Source of the DNA: Ephydatia muelleri
Lineage: Eukaryota > Porifera > Demospongiae > Spongillida > Spongillidae
Direction of reading: 5' to 3'
DNA length: 64,000 nt
NCBI GenBank assembly: GCA_013339895.1
Contig: JABACO010000012.1
Coordinates: 9,551,777-9,615,776 of the forward strand
Shown: in pieces, positions 22,001 to 33,583 of the stretch
Numbering within the stretch: the first letter of the stretch is position 1
Layout: every line of letters starts with the position of its first letter
Notes under the pieces: generated by a model
Told to the model about the DNA's origin: nothing
Database searches by the model: none
Seen by the model: the letters and a program-made list of their open reading frames with translations, nothing else
Made by a program: the position numbers and the translations under genes

Positions 22001-24150
22001 AGTCCTCTCTCTCTCACTCTCACAAATTAATTTGTGTTGGTCCACCTCCTTCAGAGACTATCCCCATGGTAACTGGTGTTACTGTGGGATACCACACTTC
22101 ACTCTACTCTACCTATCGAGTAAACCTCACACATCGAATCCTATCAGGTGGTCACATGCAAGTCACGTGACTTACTTCTGTGCTGCCCTCACAAGGGCCT
22201 CATCAAGGATGATCCTCTTGCAAGCAAGAGCTGCTGGGACCGTCCCCAGCTGCTCGTGACTCCGCCCAACAAAGCTGAGCCCTCCAGGGCTGACCACACC
22301 CCCAGAATCAGCCTATACAACAAATTTGAAGCATGCTTATAGAAGCACACCACCTTGCTTGCATGTATGTGGTTATAATATGACAATGAAATTGCCATGG
22401 CGAGCATCTCTCTTATCTCCAACATGCTAAGTTGATGACACACACAGACCTTCCACTTCACCAGCATTTTTTGGGTGTACCCACACACACTCACAAAGAA
22501 AAGTCAGTCTCCCGCATTTAAGATTAGCTGAATGTTAGTCCAACCAGTTATGGCATTAACATTGTGCTAGTTAATGTTTAGTTTGGAGCTCGGTGAGGGT
22601 AGCAGGTGAGTCACTGCTAGTTAATGTTTAGTTTGGAGCTCAGTGAGGGTAGCAGGTGAGTCACTGCTAGTTAATGTTTAGTTTGGAGCTCAGTGAGGGG
22701 TAGCAGGTGAGTCACTGCTAGTTAATGTTTAGTTTGGAGCTCAGTGAGGGTAGCAGGTGAGTCACTAGTGTGCATGTACTTGGCCACGCCCCCCCTCCTC
22801 CCCCCCCATACAGTTTTACAAGTCATGTGTCGTGTGTAGATTGACAACTTTTAAGTTAGTGTAGTGCAGAGGCTGGATAAAGTATATAAGTCCTGCTGAA
22901 TACATGTTATATATTTTCCACACAATAGCATTCATGCAGATTATCTCATCATGTAAGGGTGACTGATGTTGTTCTATTCCAAAATTGTGTGGAAGCAGGA
23001 GTTTCTGACAAATGGAAATATCTTCATCGAAAAGCTTCTGCATTACGTGGCGCATCCCCCTCCCACAAACTCTCCATGGTGGTGATACCACTCTCGAACC
23101 CACCCCACCCCCTCCCCGGTGCCCAGCACCTACACCCTCCCAGTGCCCAGTACCTACACCCTCCCCAGTGCCCAGTACCTACATTGGACCCACCCCCTCC
23201 CCGGTGCCCAATACCTACATCAGACCCACCCCCTCCCCGGTGCCCAGCACCTACACCCTCCCCAGTGCCCAGTACCCACATCGGACCCATACCTACATCA
23301 GACCCACCCCCTCCCCGGTGCCCAGCACCTACATCGGACCCACCCCCTCCCTGGTGCCCAGTACCTACATCGGACCCACCCCCTCCCCGGTGCCCAGCAC
23401 CTACATTGGACCCACCCCCTCCCAGGTGCCCAGCACCTACATGAGGTTGGACAGTCTGCACATACACCTGCCAGCATATACTTGAATGGCTTCATATATC
23501 TTATTAGTAACTAAAACTAGTGTTGGTACTAAGCTATATTACCTCAAAATGAACAACTGAATGGTTACGTATTGTCTTTACTTCTCACCACGTGAGCCTT
23601 CTTCTCTTTGATGAGAGTGTCGTACAGACCCATCTCCATCAGCATTTCAATCCCGGTCTTGCACACAGCATCTCCGCATATCTTGTCGCGGGGAAACTGC
23701 TTCTTCTCGAGCAACGCGATCTTTTTCCCGCGTATTCCCAGGTAGTACCCAAGACAAGACCCCGAGGGGCCCGCCCCAACACAAATGACGTCATAATAAG
23801 GTTTTTTCTTGTCCTGTTGGGGTGTGGGAGGAGCAACGACACGTCATCTCATGGTGTGACCAGTCATTTTGCGAAACGCGATGACAACACGTGATAAAGG
23901 AATACACACATTTCTATACACCGCAGTGTCTAATAAGAGAAGTTTTGTTTCCACACAATTATTGAAGCAAAGATAATACTTCCGCGATTATGATTATTTA
24001 ACGTCAGACACATAAAGTTATTAATACCTTTTCGTAGTTGAATTTACGAGGAAACTTTGATATGTCGATTGAACGGTGTCTTGGCCAGAAAACATAAACG
24101 AGACTCAATAATGGCAGCAGAAGTGCAACTCCGATGGTAGCAGTGTCCAT
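19032..24150 (-). CDS. Membrane-anchored FAD-dependent geranylgeranyl-reductase-family enzyme, copy A
   Basis: Nine exons in one 474-aa frame: 24150-24028, 23813-23589, 22312-22176, 21852-21747, 21677-21512, 21399-21220, 21089-21021, 20959-20794, 19284-19032 (TAA). Exon 1 encodes an N-terminal hydrophobic anchor (GVALLLPLLSLVYVFW) and a basic FPRKFNYEK. Exon 2 has the Rossmann FAD motif CVGAGPSGSCLGYYL and FPRDKICGDA. Exons 7-8 have the second FAD-contact motif GDAAGMIDPMTGEGI. Family knowledge: such flavoproteins reduce prenyl double bonds (archaeal lipids, chlorophyll and quinone side chains); the animal substrate is unknown. Exon 6 ends at a non-canonical GC donor (GGCAAGT) where copy B has GT. 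Intron 8 (19285-20793) is swollen by a minisatellite absent from copy B. It lies 3.3 kb from copy B in the same orientation. Confidence 0.87.
19880..20760 (-). repeat. 13-bp pyrimidine minisatellite in intron 8 of reductase copy A
   Basis: About 67 copies of a 13-bp unit (CTCTCGTCCCTAC and CTCTCATCACAC variants) covering about 880 bp. It is open in several plus-strand frames as Leu/Pro/Ser repeats, which are not genes. Copy B has a 61-bp intron at the same place, so the array expanded after the duplication. Confidence 0.95.
22313..23588 (-). repeat. Intron 2 of copy A with two minisatellites
   Basis: Four copies of a ~50-bp unit (about 22562-22766, core GTTTAGTTTGGAGCTCAGTG) and a CCCTCCCCGGTGCCCAGCAC-type ~36-bp array (about 23100-23445). 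No exon between them. The equivalent intron of copy B is only 122 bp. Confidence 0.85.
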
Positions 24151-24790
24151 GTTTATCGATACTTCCTCAGAACAGGGCCTCCTGAAATAATCGCGCTGCG
24201 CTGGATGGGTGGGTCTATGGAGAGCGGCTGTATTAGCTGCGCGCGATGGGTCGTCGCGTCTGCTGCACGGCGGTTTGCTCTCATTGAACGCGTGGAAACT
24301 AGGCCCTACGCCCCAAAATATTGAAGTGGTTGCGTCGCCCCATAGCAACGAACCTAGCAACCGATGTCCTTTAGAACCAGCTGTGCACGAGGTACATGAA
24401 ACGTAATCAACACCTAAAAGCCATACTAGCAGTGACAAACACCTCTGACCTTTATTGTAGGCATAAACCACGTGGCCTGGCGTTGCGAACTGTCGGCTCA
24501 GGTTCTTCGACAGCTATTGACTTACGCACGGTGAACACCGACCGCGTGTGTTCAAAAAACGATAACGACGCTCGGTGACTGAGATGGAACATACCAAAAT
24601 CACCACGGTAAAGTTAGTTGAATGTACTGTCATTTCTTCGTATAGTTTAACGGTAACGAATTTTCTGAAGTAGTTTTCAAGCCTTTGGAAATCCACCATT
24701 TTTGTGTCTTTTGGGGGTGGGCGCAATGAAGTTTGGTTTTACATTTGACTTCATGTTAATGTGTATATAGATTGAGCTTGAACTGCATGA
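24151..24790. other. Upstream region of reductase copy A
   Basis: No gene recognised. The region just upstream of 24150 is comparatively GC-rich with several CpG (for example GCTGCGCGCGATGGGTCGTC near 24236) and probably contains the promoter. Short open frames here lack any family signature. Confidence 0.5.
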
Positions 24791-24799
24791 ATTACATAG

Positions 24800-26530
24800 C
24801 TATAGTATTCTTGGCTGGAGGGGGGATGGCAGCTACCAATTGTGGCTCAATACTTAGCAAGTGTTCTTTCACTATGCACATCAAGTTCTGCATGCGGTCT
24901 TTGATAGGAGCAAATGCCAAGCTTGCCAAGTCGATTAAATTTGGCATGGATTGACTCGGCTCCCTGTTCACCTAGGAGGCCAAAGCCAACATGGTTAGTA
25001 TTTGACCACTGCAGAGTATGGTCTCCAATAGGTGCATTTTAATTGGGACTGTTGCCTCAGGATATGTGTCCCGGAAAAAGGCCATGAACTCTTGAATAGC
25101 CTATTTAGTTGAAATGAAGCATATAGTGAACCCTACATGTACACTGAACGTTTGTTTCCCTACCTGGTGTAGTGTGTGCTGCATCAATGAAGTTCTGATC
25201 ACATATATTGTGACGTTTTCTATTTAAGGAGAGTGTGGTGATGAACTTTGACACTTGACCGGCTACCTCTCCAGATCAGTGGGGCAGTTTCTCTTGTGCC
25301 ATCTTATATATAGATGTGCACAGAGTCTGGATGTTAGGTACCAGTGAATGTTTAAGTTGCATGAATTAGTCACATACACATGCATAGCACATGTACACTT
25401 TATCTTTAATGCCTTGTGTACATGGTTGCCAATAAATGCCTCCCCCCCCCCCCCCCCCCCCCCCCCAAAATATATACTGCTGTCGTACACCAAATGATTG
25501 CATAGCATTGTCAAGTGTCTTGTCAAAGGGCCCTTCTTTTTCAGAGTACCCTCTTTTCACAGTTACTGTGCATTTTGCCACTTCTGCTTCCTATACTGAA
25601 CTAACTTGCATACAATTGCCTTCACAGATTTCTTTTTTTGCAGCAGATTGCTTCAAAAGATCCACAGCAAGAGGGTTTTCCTCTCCATGAACTAAGGCCA
25701 CATATGTTGCTACCTGCTGCAACACTTCCTGTGAATGCTGAGCTGTTTGAAGGTCTCCTTGGAGCAATGGAAGCCAACTCAGGTGTAAGTGATGGTAGTC
25801 ACCAGCCTTAACATCCCTGCTGCAGTCTGTACAATGTACCAAAACATCCGATAGCAGCAGGAGTATCACACCTGGTGCTGGTCTGACATGGGAGGAAACC
25901 AAGGGACCACCCTCAGAGCAGCAGGAACAGTTCACAGCGCCAGATGCTGCTGTCCACTCCCAGAGGCACTTGGTGCACACCAGTGTACCACACTGCAGTT
26001 CCAGTGGCTGTGAGAGGATGTTGGAGCTCACTGCACACTTCAGCTCCTTTAGCATCAACTGGTTGTTCATGCTTTCCAAAGGTGGACTAGGCTCATGTAA
26101 GAGAACTGGAGTAGGGGCAATCTTCTCGAGATGATCTGTGAGTAAATTAGGTGTGACGCCTGCCTCGCGGCCTCTACCAACTGTTGGCTTCCTCATGTGT
26201 CCACTTGAGCATGCACGGAAGTGCTCACATACCTGAACACCATGATGTCATATGTTTACTTCTAAAAAGCAAATGTGTACTGTTTACCTTGCATTCTTGA
26301 TCTGTATGTTTTTGCCATTCAAATAGGATCACTGGACATTTGTGATGCACTCCCTTTGTGATGGTCCTCTAGCTACAGTGCATGCAGAACATCTCAGGGT
26401 GAATGTTGACGTCATCCCCAGACGTGTCCATGTCAAAAGCTATTTTCAGCTCAGCTGAGAATGCCTTGCTCTCATAGCTGATACTATTCTTTGCCCTGTA
26501 CTTCGTTATCCTCTGCCCACAAACTTTATA
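24800..26530 (-). pseudogene. Degenerate mobile-element gene with RAG1-like N-terminal zinc region and RING finger
   Basis: Minus-strand segments in order. 26530-26288: CGQRITKYRAK, then DDVNIHPEMFCMHC, an in-frame TAG, and EWQKHTDQECK with a GTAAAC donor. 26232-25591: VCEHFRACSSGHMRKP, a RING-like cluster (LKCAV...LELQCGTLVCTKCLWEW...CSCC), then VHCTDCSRDV..GDYHH, stop. About 25590-25380: KRGYSEKEGPFDKTLDNAMQ, then after a poly-G run FIGNHVHKALK. About 25100-24850: FMAFFRDTYPEA, KMHLLE, and in another frame GFGLLGEQGAESIHAKFNRL. The spacing of IHP..FC..C, the EW..H....C..C block, the RING and a following CxxC..Y..H matches the non-core N-terminal region of RAG1. The C-terminal blocks are not RAG1 core. 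Stops, frameshifts and a 26-base homopolymer show it is dead. RAG1-N-like domains on mobile elements are, as I recall, known from molluscs (N-RAG-TP); the link here is inference. Confidence 0.55.
25441..25466. repeat. C26 homopolymer inside the RAG1-N-like pseudogene
   Basis: Twenty-six C residues interrupt the former coding sequence between the RQQY and FIGNHVHK segments. It is an expansion inside a dead element. Confidence 0.9.
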
Positions 26531-27429
26531 TAATCATGTATACATGTAGGGACAAACCACAACGTATGTCGATTATTCATGGAATTCGCTCAGCTTGTTT
26601 GTGGTCATAGAAAATTCGTTACCACTTTAGGTTTGCAAAAACGTATAGCCACATGCCTCCTGATCATCGCTGTAGTATGCTTACTTTCCAGTTCAGTCAC
26701 CAAAGGCCACGTCGTCTGATTTAGTAACGCCCCTCTACTAAATACGTGCCGCGTGGCCTTATAAAACGGTATGCGCATGCAAGCTGTGTGGGGTGTCAAT
26801 TGTGCGCATCAACTGGACATGCCAGGAAAGGGGGTGCAGTGTGTTAGTTCTTTGTAATTTTCTAATTTGCTGGTTCTGCTGAGTCATGGTCAGCTTTTAA
26901 AACATGGATGTCTATAATGAGGCATCATTTTAGAATGTTGTGTTAATACCGTAAATGATCTAATTGTAGACCTAGTTTCCAGCCGCATACAACCGTGGCT
27001 GATCGTTCGCCGCGCGCGCCTCAAGTTATCGGATCACGTGCGATATCGTATGATGTTCTGCGCTGCTCCGATTGTCAGTGAATAATGCAGCTGTTGGTTG
27101 TGTACATGTTTTCCACTGCACATGATGAATATCGACAAGAAGCCACTTCACTCGAGTTTTTGAAGCCAGTATCGGTCGTTTCTTTGTCTTGACTGTTTTT
27201 AACTTGCTCGTCTGGTGGAGCTATCCTGGGCATATATATATTTTCGCCTCATTGCTGCAATTTGCACAATTATTTTGGAACGGAGGCAGCTAGCCACCAT
27301 TATATATTGGGATAACCACACCTTCAACCATTCACCACCATCATCATCATCATCATCATCATCATATCCTCTCCATTTCATACAAAACAATAAAAGTTCT
27401 ACTAACAAGAGTCATAAATAAAGAGTTTT
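26531..27429. other. Intergenic region downstream of reductase copy B
   Basis: No gene recognised. Contains an ATC/CAT triplet run (about 27337-27364). Copy B ends at 27430; no AATAAA on the minus strand is obvious within 200 bp of its stop. Confidence 0.55.
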
Positions 27430-29827
27430 CTAGTCCTGGGCAAGCTTGATGGGCGGGGTCGCCTTCTTGCGAGGGTCCATCCCTAGAAGGCTCTGGATGG
27501 TCAACTTAACGACCTCGTAACCCATGACAATGGCAAACTCAGGGCGCAGCAAGTTGAACTTTGGGATCCTTCCTGTCATAATGTCAGCCCACCTGGCCAG
27601 GTACTCGTTCCCTTTCCTCTGCATGGCGGCTGTTGCAGCATCCAGAAGGATTGGATAGCGGTAGGTCATCTGGACAAAGAACATCGACCTGTGGGATCAC
27701 AAGACATCATCACACCGTGTGTTCTGGAGGCACAGAAGTCGTCTCTTACCATTTATAGTCACTTCCAAACTTGTACATCCACCTGTTCTGATACTCCTTC
27801 ATCACCTCCTTGTCAAAGTTGCCCACCTCAAAGGCCTCATTCAGGAACTCAGCAGCTATCTTGCCTGACTCCATGGCGTGGTGAATCCCCTCCCCCGTCA
27901 TTGGGTCAATCATACCTGGTGGTGGGCGGAGTCCTAGGGTCTACAATGCTGCCTCTGGAAGGCCACACCCCCTTACCGGCAGCATCTCCAATCACCAGCA
28001 GGTGGTCATCATAAGAGTTCTTTTCTCCTCCAACACGAAGGCTTCCTGTCAGAGTAAAGGTGATGGACAAACAGTAAAGTCACATCCGATTGGTCCAACA
28101 ATGTGGACCTCCCAGATGACCATGTTCCGCCCATTCACTTACCAGCCTTCATCCTCTCAATGTTCTTGCTCTTCCCAATAGCGCGACTGATGACAGGGTC
28201 GTCCTTGAGCAGGTGTTCGTGCCAGTAAGTGAGAGTGTCATTGGTAACCTTGGGGTTGCCAGGGACCAGGTAGCAGCAGTAGCCGAGCTCATCATTGGCG
28301 TGTCTAAAGAGGACACCATATCCTGTGTGAGGTGTGGTGTGAGTGAAGTGTGGTGTGTGTGAGGTGTGGTGTGTGTGAGGTGTGGTGTGTGTGAAGAGTG
28401 AAAATAGTCTCGTTATAATAAATGGATAGTCAGTTATGCAATAGCAAACCACACCCATTTTGGCAAACTTATCAATCAAATGGCTTGCACTAGTCAGAGA
28501 GCAGAGGGAAAAAGATTATTTAGTACATAATGTAGAACCGTTCTCCCCATAGCACGAGACACAATAGGTGGTGTGCATGCATGTGGCCTTACCTGGAAGA
28601 ATACCCTTTGGATAGAACATGACTCCATCGGCCTTAAAGGAATGGGTACCCGCTCCAATGTAAGATCGCGAGCAGGTGGCCTGGGGGGGTCCAGAGACCA
28701 GCCCTAGCTGTGTGGCCAGCTTGGATGTGGAACCATCTGCACAGATCAACACCCTACCCTAAAAGAGAGGATAGGGTGTGTGAGTAGAGGGGGATGAGAG
28801 AGGACATCCAATGGTTGTACCTGATAAGTGACATCCGAGTCTTCAATGGTGACTGTCCATAGTCCTGTGGTCTTGTCAAAGTGTGCGTCCTTCACGGGAG
28901 TGTTCTCAATAAGCTCCGCCCCACTCCTACAAACCACACATTTTAATGACCAGTGCGTACCCTGCACCCTCACAATAGCAGATAACGTTTTCTACAGTAA
29001 GTCCTCTCACATAACTGACACACACACATACATACACATACAACGCACCAACTTACATACACCAATACACGTACGTATATACAATGCACAAATACACACA
29101 CACACACATACAACACACACACAACACACACTGCTTACTTCTGGGCAGCTCTGACAAGTGTCTCGTCGAGAACAATCCTTTTGCAAGCGAGGGCGCCTGG
29201 TACCTTTCCGAGTACTTTGTGGCTTTGGCCGATGTAGCTGAGGCCGCCGGGACTAACCAGCCCTCCTGCATCAGACTATGCAGAGAGATACGAAAATGTC
29301 ACTCGCACAATGAATAACACTAGCCAAAATCCCGTTTGACCTTTCCACAAGGTTGCGGAGCGGCGCGCGCGTTTTAACAACCCGAAAATGAACTTACTAC
29401 GTGAGCCTTCTTCTCTTCGACGAGAGTGTCGTACAGACCCATCTCCATTAGTATTTCAATCCCGGTCTTGCACACAGCATCTCCGCATATCTTGTCGCGG
29501 GGAAACTGCTTCTTCTCGAGCAACGCGATCTTCCACCCTTGCTTTGCGAGGTAGTACCCGAGACAAGATCCCGAGGGGCCCGCCCCGACACAGAGTACGT
29601 CATAGTAAGGCCTTTTCTTGCCCTACACAATGTGATATTGGCTTCGCATGAGCAGGCAGCACGGCGCACGCATATTACGAAAAAAAAGCATGCACAAACA
29701 CCTTTTCATCGTTGTACTTCCGTGGAAACATCCGCAGATTGATGGGGCGGTACCCGGGCCACAGAAAGTAGGCAAGAACAACAATTAGCAACGGCGAAGC
29801 GAGGATAGTCAGCAGGTACGTTTCCAT
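27430..29827 (-). CDS. Membrane-anchored FAD-dependent geranylgeranyl-reductase-family enzyme, copy B
   Basis: Nine exons in one 477-aa frame: 29827-29702, 29622-29398, 29275-29139, 28926-28821, 28758-28593, 28322-28143, 28045-27977, 27915-27750, 27688-27430 (TAG). All junctions are GT-AG and all phases match. N-terminal hydrophobic anchor TILASPLLIVVLAYFLW, Rossmann motif CVGAGPSGSCLGYYLAKQG, substrate/FAD motif FPRDKICGDAV, second FAD motif GDAAGMIDPMTGEGI, and C-terminal RWADIMTGRIP. Exon lengths equal those of copy A except exons 1 and 9. The compact gene (2.4 kb, introns 60-270 bp) contrasts with copy A's 5.1 kb. Substrate inferred to be a prenylated lipid or quinone; I cannot narrow it. 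The spliceosomal introns rule out bacterial contamination. Confidence 0.9.
28323..28592 (-). repeat. GTGTGAGGTGTG repeat in intron 5 of copy B
   Basis: Four copies of a GTGTGAGGTGTGGT-like unit (about 28324-28392) adjoin the exon-6 acceptor and form a CACA-rich tract before CACACAG. The rest of the intron has no coding signal. Confidence 0.8.
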
Positions 29828-30856
29828 CTCACACTAACGCCCACAAGTTATACGTCCAAATGCCACCTGTTTGAAAGGTCACGTTGTAGTAGACTGATCC
29901 TTTTATTGCTACCGCGCGCCGCCAGCCCGCCCCATCATCAGAGAGTACGCGCGTTTTGTAGTACGCCCTCCAGGCCATCAGCGTACCCAGCAGGCTCCCT
30001 TACCCAATCCGCTGATGCAGTCATGCATGATTGGTTTTCTACCTTTTCCGTAACGCTCTATGCACGTAATGTAGCTAGTTTTCTCCTTATATTTGCGTAT
30101 TTGGGCATTTCAGGCTGCCCATAGCTTTCATACATGCATTGTGTAAACTACATACGTTAGTATCTCTGTAAGGAATGCAACTACACAAGCACCATCAGAC
30201 GCAACTTAGCAACACGCGCGTGTCTCAAACTCGCGCGAGTTTTTCAATTCGGAATGCTAAATCGCCAATGTGTGAATTTTATATCCGAATGTGTTGAATC
30301 GACTTATCAAGGATAGTGGTGCGAATCAGTGGAAGCTAAGCTTAGCTTGTATTGCGATCGCGAAAGAATGCGCATGGATCTCGTCCCCAGATGCCTATAT
30401 AATTTTTCCATCCTGCAGCTACTTGTTAAGTCCTTTTCTCGCCTGAGCTATTCGCTGTGCAGTATCTGACCTATTCGGTTTGTAAGATACGAATGTACCG
30501 CATCACAAACAGCTCAGCTGGACTACAGTAACTTTGTTGCAGACTAAAAAATGTTCGAACACAGTCTAGCTTGAATTCATTATTGAATAATCTTTTGGTA
30601 GCGGGTAGATGCAGAGGTTGCGGTATCTTATTGCATAGTAATAGCACGCCTTTTTCTCCTCCATCAGCTCTTCAACCTTCAAACATCATGTATTTATATT
30701 TCACATCACGTTACAGCAAACACAGAAGAGATGGTACAATCACATGTGCATGTCACATGACTTGATGTGGTACTACTAACACACCTTACCACTAGGTAAT
30801 CTGTCTTTAAAACAAATCCATTATCCTTGCAACATCCCCTGGTGCCCAGTCCTTCC
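29828..30856. other. Intergenic: reductase B promoter side and gtaA 3' side
   Basis: No gene recognised. The 29.9-30.3 kb part is CpG-bearing (GCGCGCCGCCAGCCCG near 29910) and lies directly upstream of the copy B start. Confidence 0.5.
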
Positions 30857-33552
30857 TCAGGTGCAGACTGGTTGGTTCTGGAAGGTAAGCATCCTTGCAA
30901 AGAACCCTCCTACCACAGGTCTAGCCACAAAGCCTGTTATTGAACAGGTCTCTGTGTAGTACCTGAGATGCAAAAGCAGATAGCACAGCGTGACAAGCAT
31001 GACCAAATGACTCATTTTCACACTAACCAATCAGTAAGCGGCACTCGACTTCTGGTGTGATTGGCAAAGTAATAGACTTTGTTGGTGATCGTTTGGAACT
31101 ATGAAGATGGATGTCAAGAGGTTAGGTCCCATTATATAGAGGCATTTTGATAGCTTCATCCAACTAATTATGAAGGCATATTAAAATGCCTATTCTACAA
31201 ACTAAGGATGTAAGGGGTTAATTAATGAGGTAAGGAGTTAATCCTATTAACTAAGAAGGTAAAGGGTTAATCCTAGTAACTAAGGAGTTATGTCAAATGT
31301 TAAGTCCATCTACATACGTGTGTTTCGTTGCCCATGGCAGCCGCCCACATCTCCCAGTCAATCTTGGTGAAGTTGCTCGGACCATCCAGATCAACACCAC
31401 ACCGGCGCATGTGGGAGTCGTACCACACCCCCTCAGCACAGAACACCTCATCAGGAAACATGTTCTTCAGACCAAGAATACGCTGGGAGGGCATAAATAG
31501 ATCAAGATAATGTAACCATCAAGGACACGGATAAATAGATCAAGATACATACATAAACAGATCAAAGAGTCTGTTACCCAGGTGTATTTTCAAACTGCAT
31601 TTACAGTGTGATTGAATCATTTGCAGGTGAGTATGTGAATATCATTTAGCAACACAACAACAATGCAACAATGCATATTGTGTTTATGGGACAATTTGGA
31701 GACACAATGATGAGCATTTGGGCATTCCTGAAGACTAAAGCTACAGGCCAGGCAAGCAGGATGCAATGGTGGCTCTGTATATCAATGCTGTCTTCTCTCA
31801 TGCTTAGCTTGCTATAGGCCTGACCGCCATAACCCTCATCGTGAGTGAAGTGTGGGGCGGGTGGTAGCCAGCTAGTCGGGTGTGCTATAGGGATGCTGCC
31901 CCTCCCTTTAGCTGCCCCTCCCTTTAGCTGCCCCTCCCTTTAGCTGCCCCTCCCTTTAGCTGCCCCTCCCTTTAGCTGCCCCTCCCTTTAGCTGCCCCTC
32001 CCTTTAGCTGCCCCTCCCTTTAGCTGCCCCTCCCTTTAGCTGCCCCTCCCTTTAGCTGCCCCTCCCTTTAGCTGCCCCTCCCTTTAGCTGCCCCTCCCTT
32101 TAGCTGCCCCTCCCTTTAGCTGCCCCTCCCTTTAGCTGCCCCTCCCTTTAGCTGCCCCTCCCTTTAGCTGCCCCTCCCTTTAGCTGCCCCTCCCTTTAGC
32201 TGCCCCTCCCTTTAGCTGCCCCTCCCTTTAGCTGCCCCTCCCTTTAGCTGCCCCTCCCTTTAGCTGCCCCTCCCTTTAGCTGCCCCTCCCTTTAGCTGCC
32301 CCTCCCTTTAGCTGCCCCTCCCTTTAGCTGCCCCTCCCTTTAGCTGCCCCTCCCTTTAGCTGCCCCTCCCTTTAGCTGTCCCTCCGCCTTGCTGATTCGC
32401 AGAGTCAATGGTTACCACTGGTTACACCATGGCACTGGTCAAAGTTAAGTGGGTGGGGCAGGGGAGTGGTGGGGCAGGGGAGGGGTGGGGCAGGGGAGGG
32501 GTGGGGCAGGGAGTGGTGGGGCAGGGGAGTGGTGGGGCAGGGGAGGGGTGGGGCAGGGGAGGGTGGGGCAGGGGAGGGGTGGGGCAGGGGAGTGGTGGGG
32601 CAGGGGAGGGGTGGGGCAGGGGAGGGTGGGGCAGGGAAGGGGTGGGGCAGGGGAGGGGTGGGGCAGGGGAGGGGTGGGGCAGGGGAGGGGTGGGGCAGGG
32701 GAGGGTGGGGCAGGGGAGGGGTGGGGCAGGGGAGGTGGGGCAGGGGAGGGGTGGGGCAGGGGAGGGGTGGGGCAGGGGAGGGTGGGGCAGGGGAGGGGTG
32801 GGGCAGGGTGGGGCAGGGGAGGGCGGGGCAGGGAAGGGGTGGGGCAGGGGAGGGTGGGGGTGGGGAGGGGGTGGGGCAGGGGAGGGTGGGGCAGGGAAGG
32901 GGTGGGGCAGGGGAGGGGTGGGGCAGGGGTTGTTTGTATAAATATGTACATGTACGTTTACTAAGATATGCTTATTGAATTTCTACAACAATGTAAATTA
33001 ATAGTATTTGCCTAACTGCTTCAATGCTGTAATTAAGTTTAATGTGAGGACATGGAACCATATCCTTTGATCTTTTAAAGGACAGAGGATGAGGTCAGAG
33101 GGTTGGGTTTGAAGGGGTGAGGCTTTCCCCAGACCTCTGAGCAACATCATAACTAACACTTATCAGGCCTGGCTGGAATACCTCCATCCATTCAGCATTT
33201 ACCAACCTGCCTCCACATTAATATGGGAAACCACACCCACCTGACCACACCCACCTGGTACACAAGGTTGTACTTGAGTGACCATCCATTATGTCTGAAG
33301 TTTAGTCTGTAGTGAGCAGCCATGTCATCTGTGTTCTGTGTAACAACAGCGAGAGACATGACATGACTGGCTGGTGTTTGGAACTAGCACAGCTCACTAT
33401 TCCATGATCCATCCACCATTTGACAAAGAACTGCGCCCGTGCAATGAACGACTCCGCCTCCAGCTTATCCCCTTTAATATCCAGCAAGGAACCAAAAGCA
33501 GCCATCCCCAGGATACCCTGTTGACCCCAAGGAGGGATGTCATGGCAACCAT

Positions 33553-33583
<31 letters not shown>

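Noticed and set aside
23012-23500. Pro/Thr-rich frames near 23.0-23.5 kb
   Set aside because: They cover an intronic minisatellite of reductase copy A.
24209-24580. Short frames upstream of reductase copy A as a divergent gene
   Set aside because: No domain, no splice support and CpG-rich promoter-like composition.
18998-29830. Possible bacterial contamination because of the prokaryote-like reductase family
   Set aside because: Both genes have nine exons with consistent GT-AG (one GC-AG) introns and matching phases and sit between other intron-split genes.
32408-32978. Gly-rich and Pro-rich frames around 170 codons
   Set aside because: G-rich minisatellite open in every frame; no start context, no domain.
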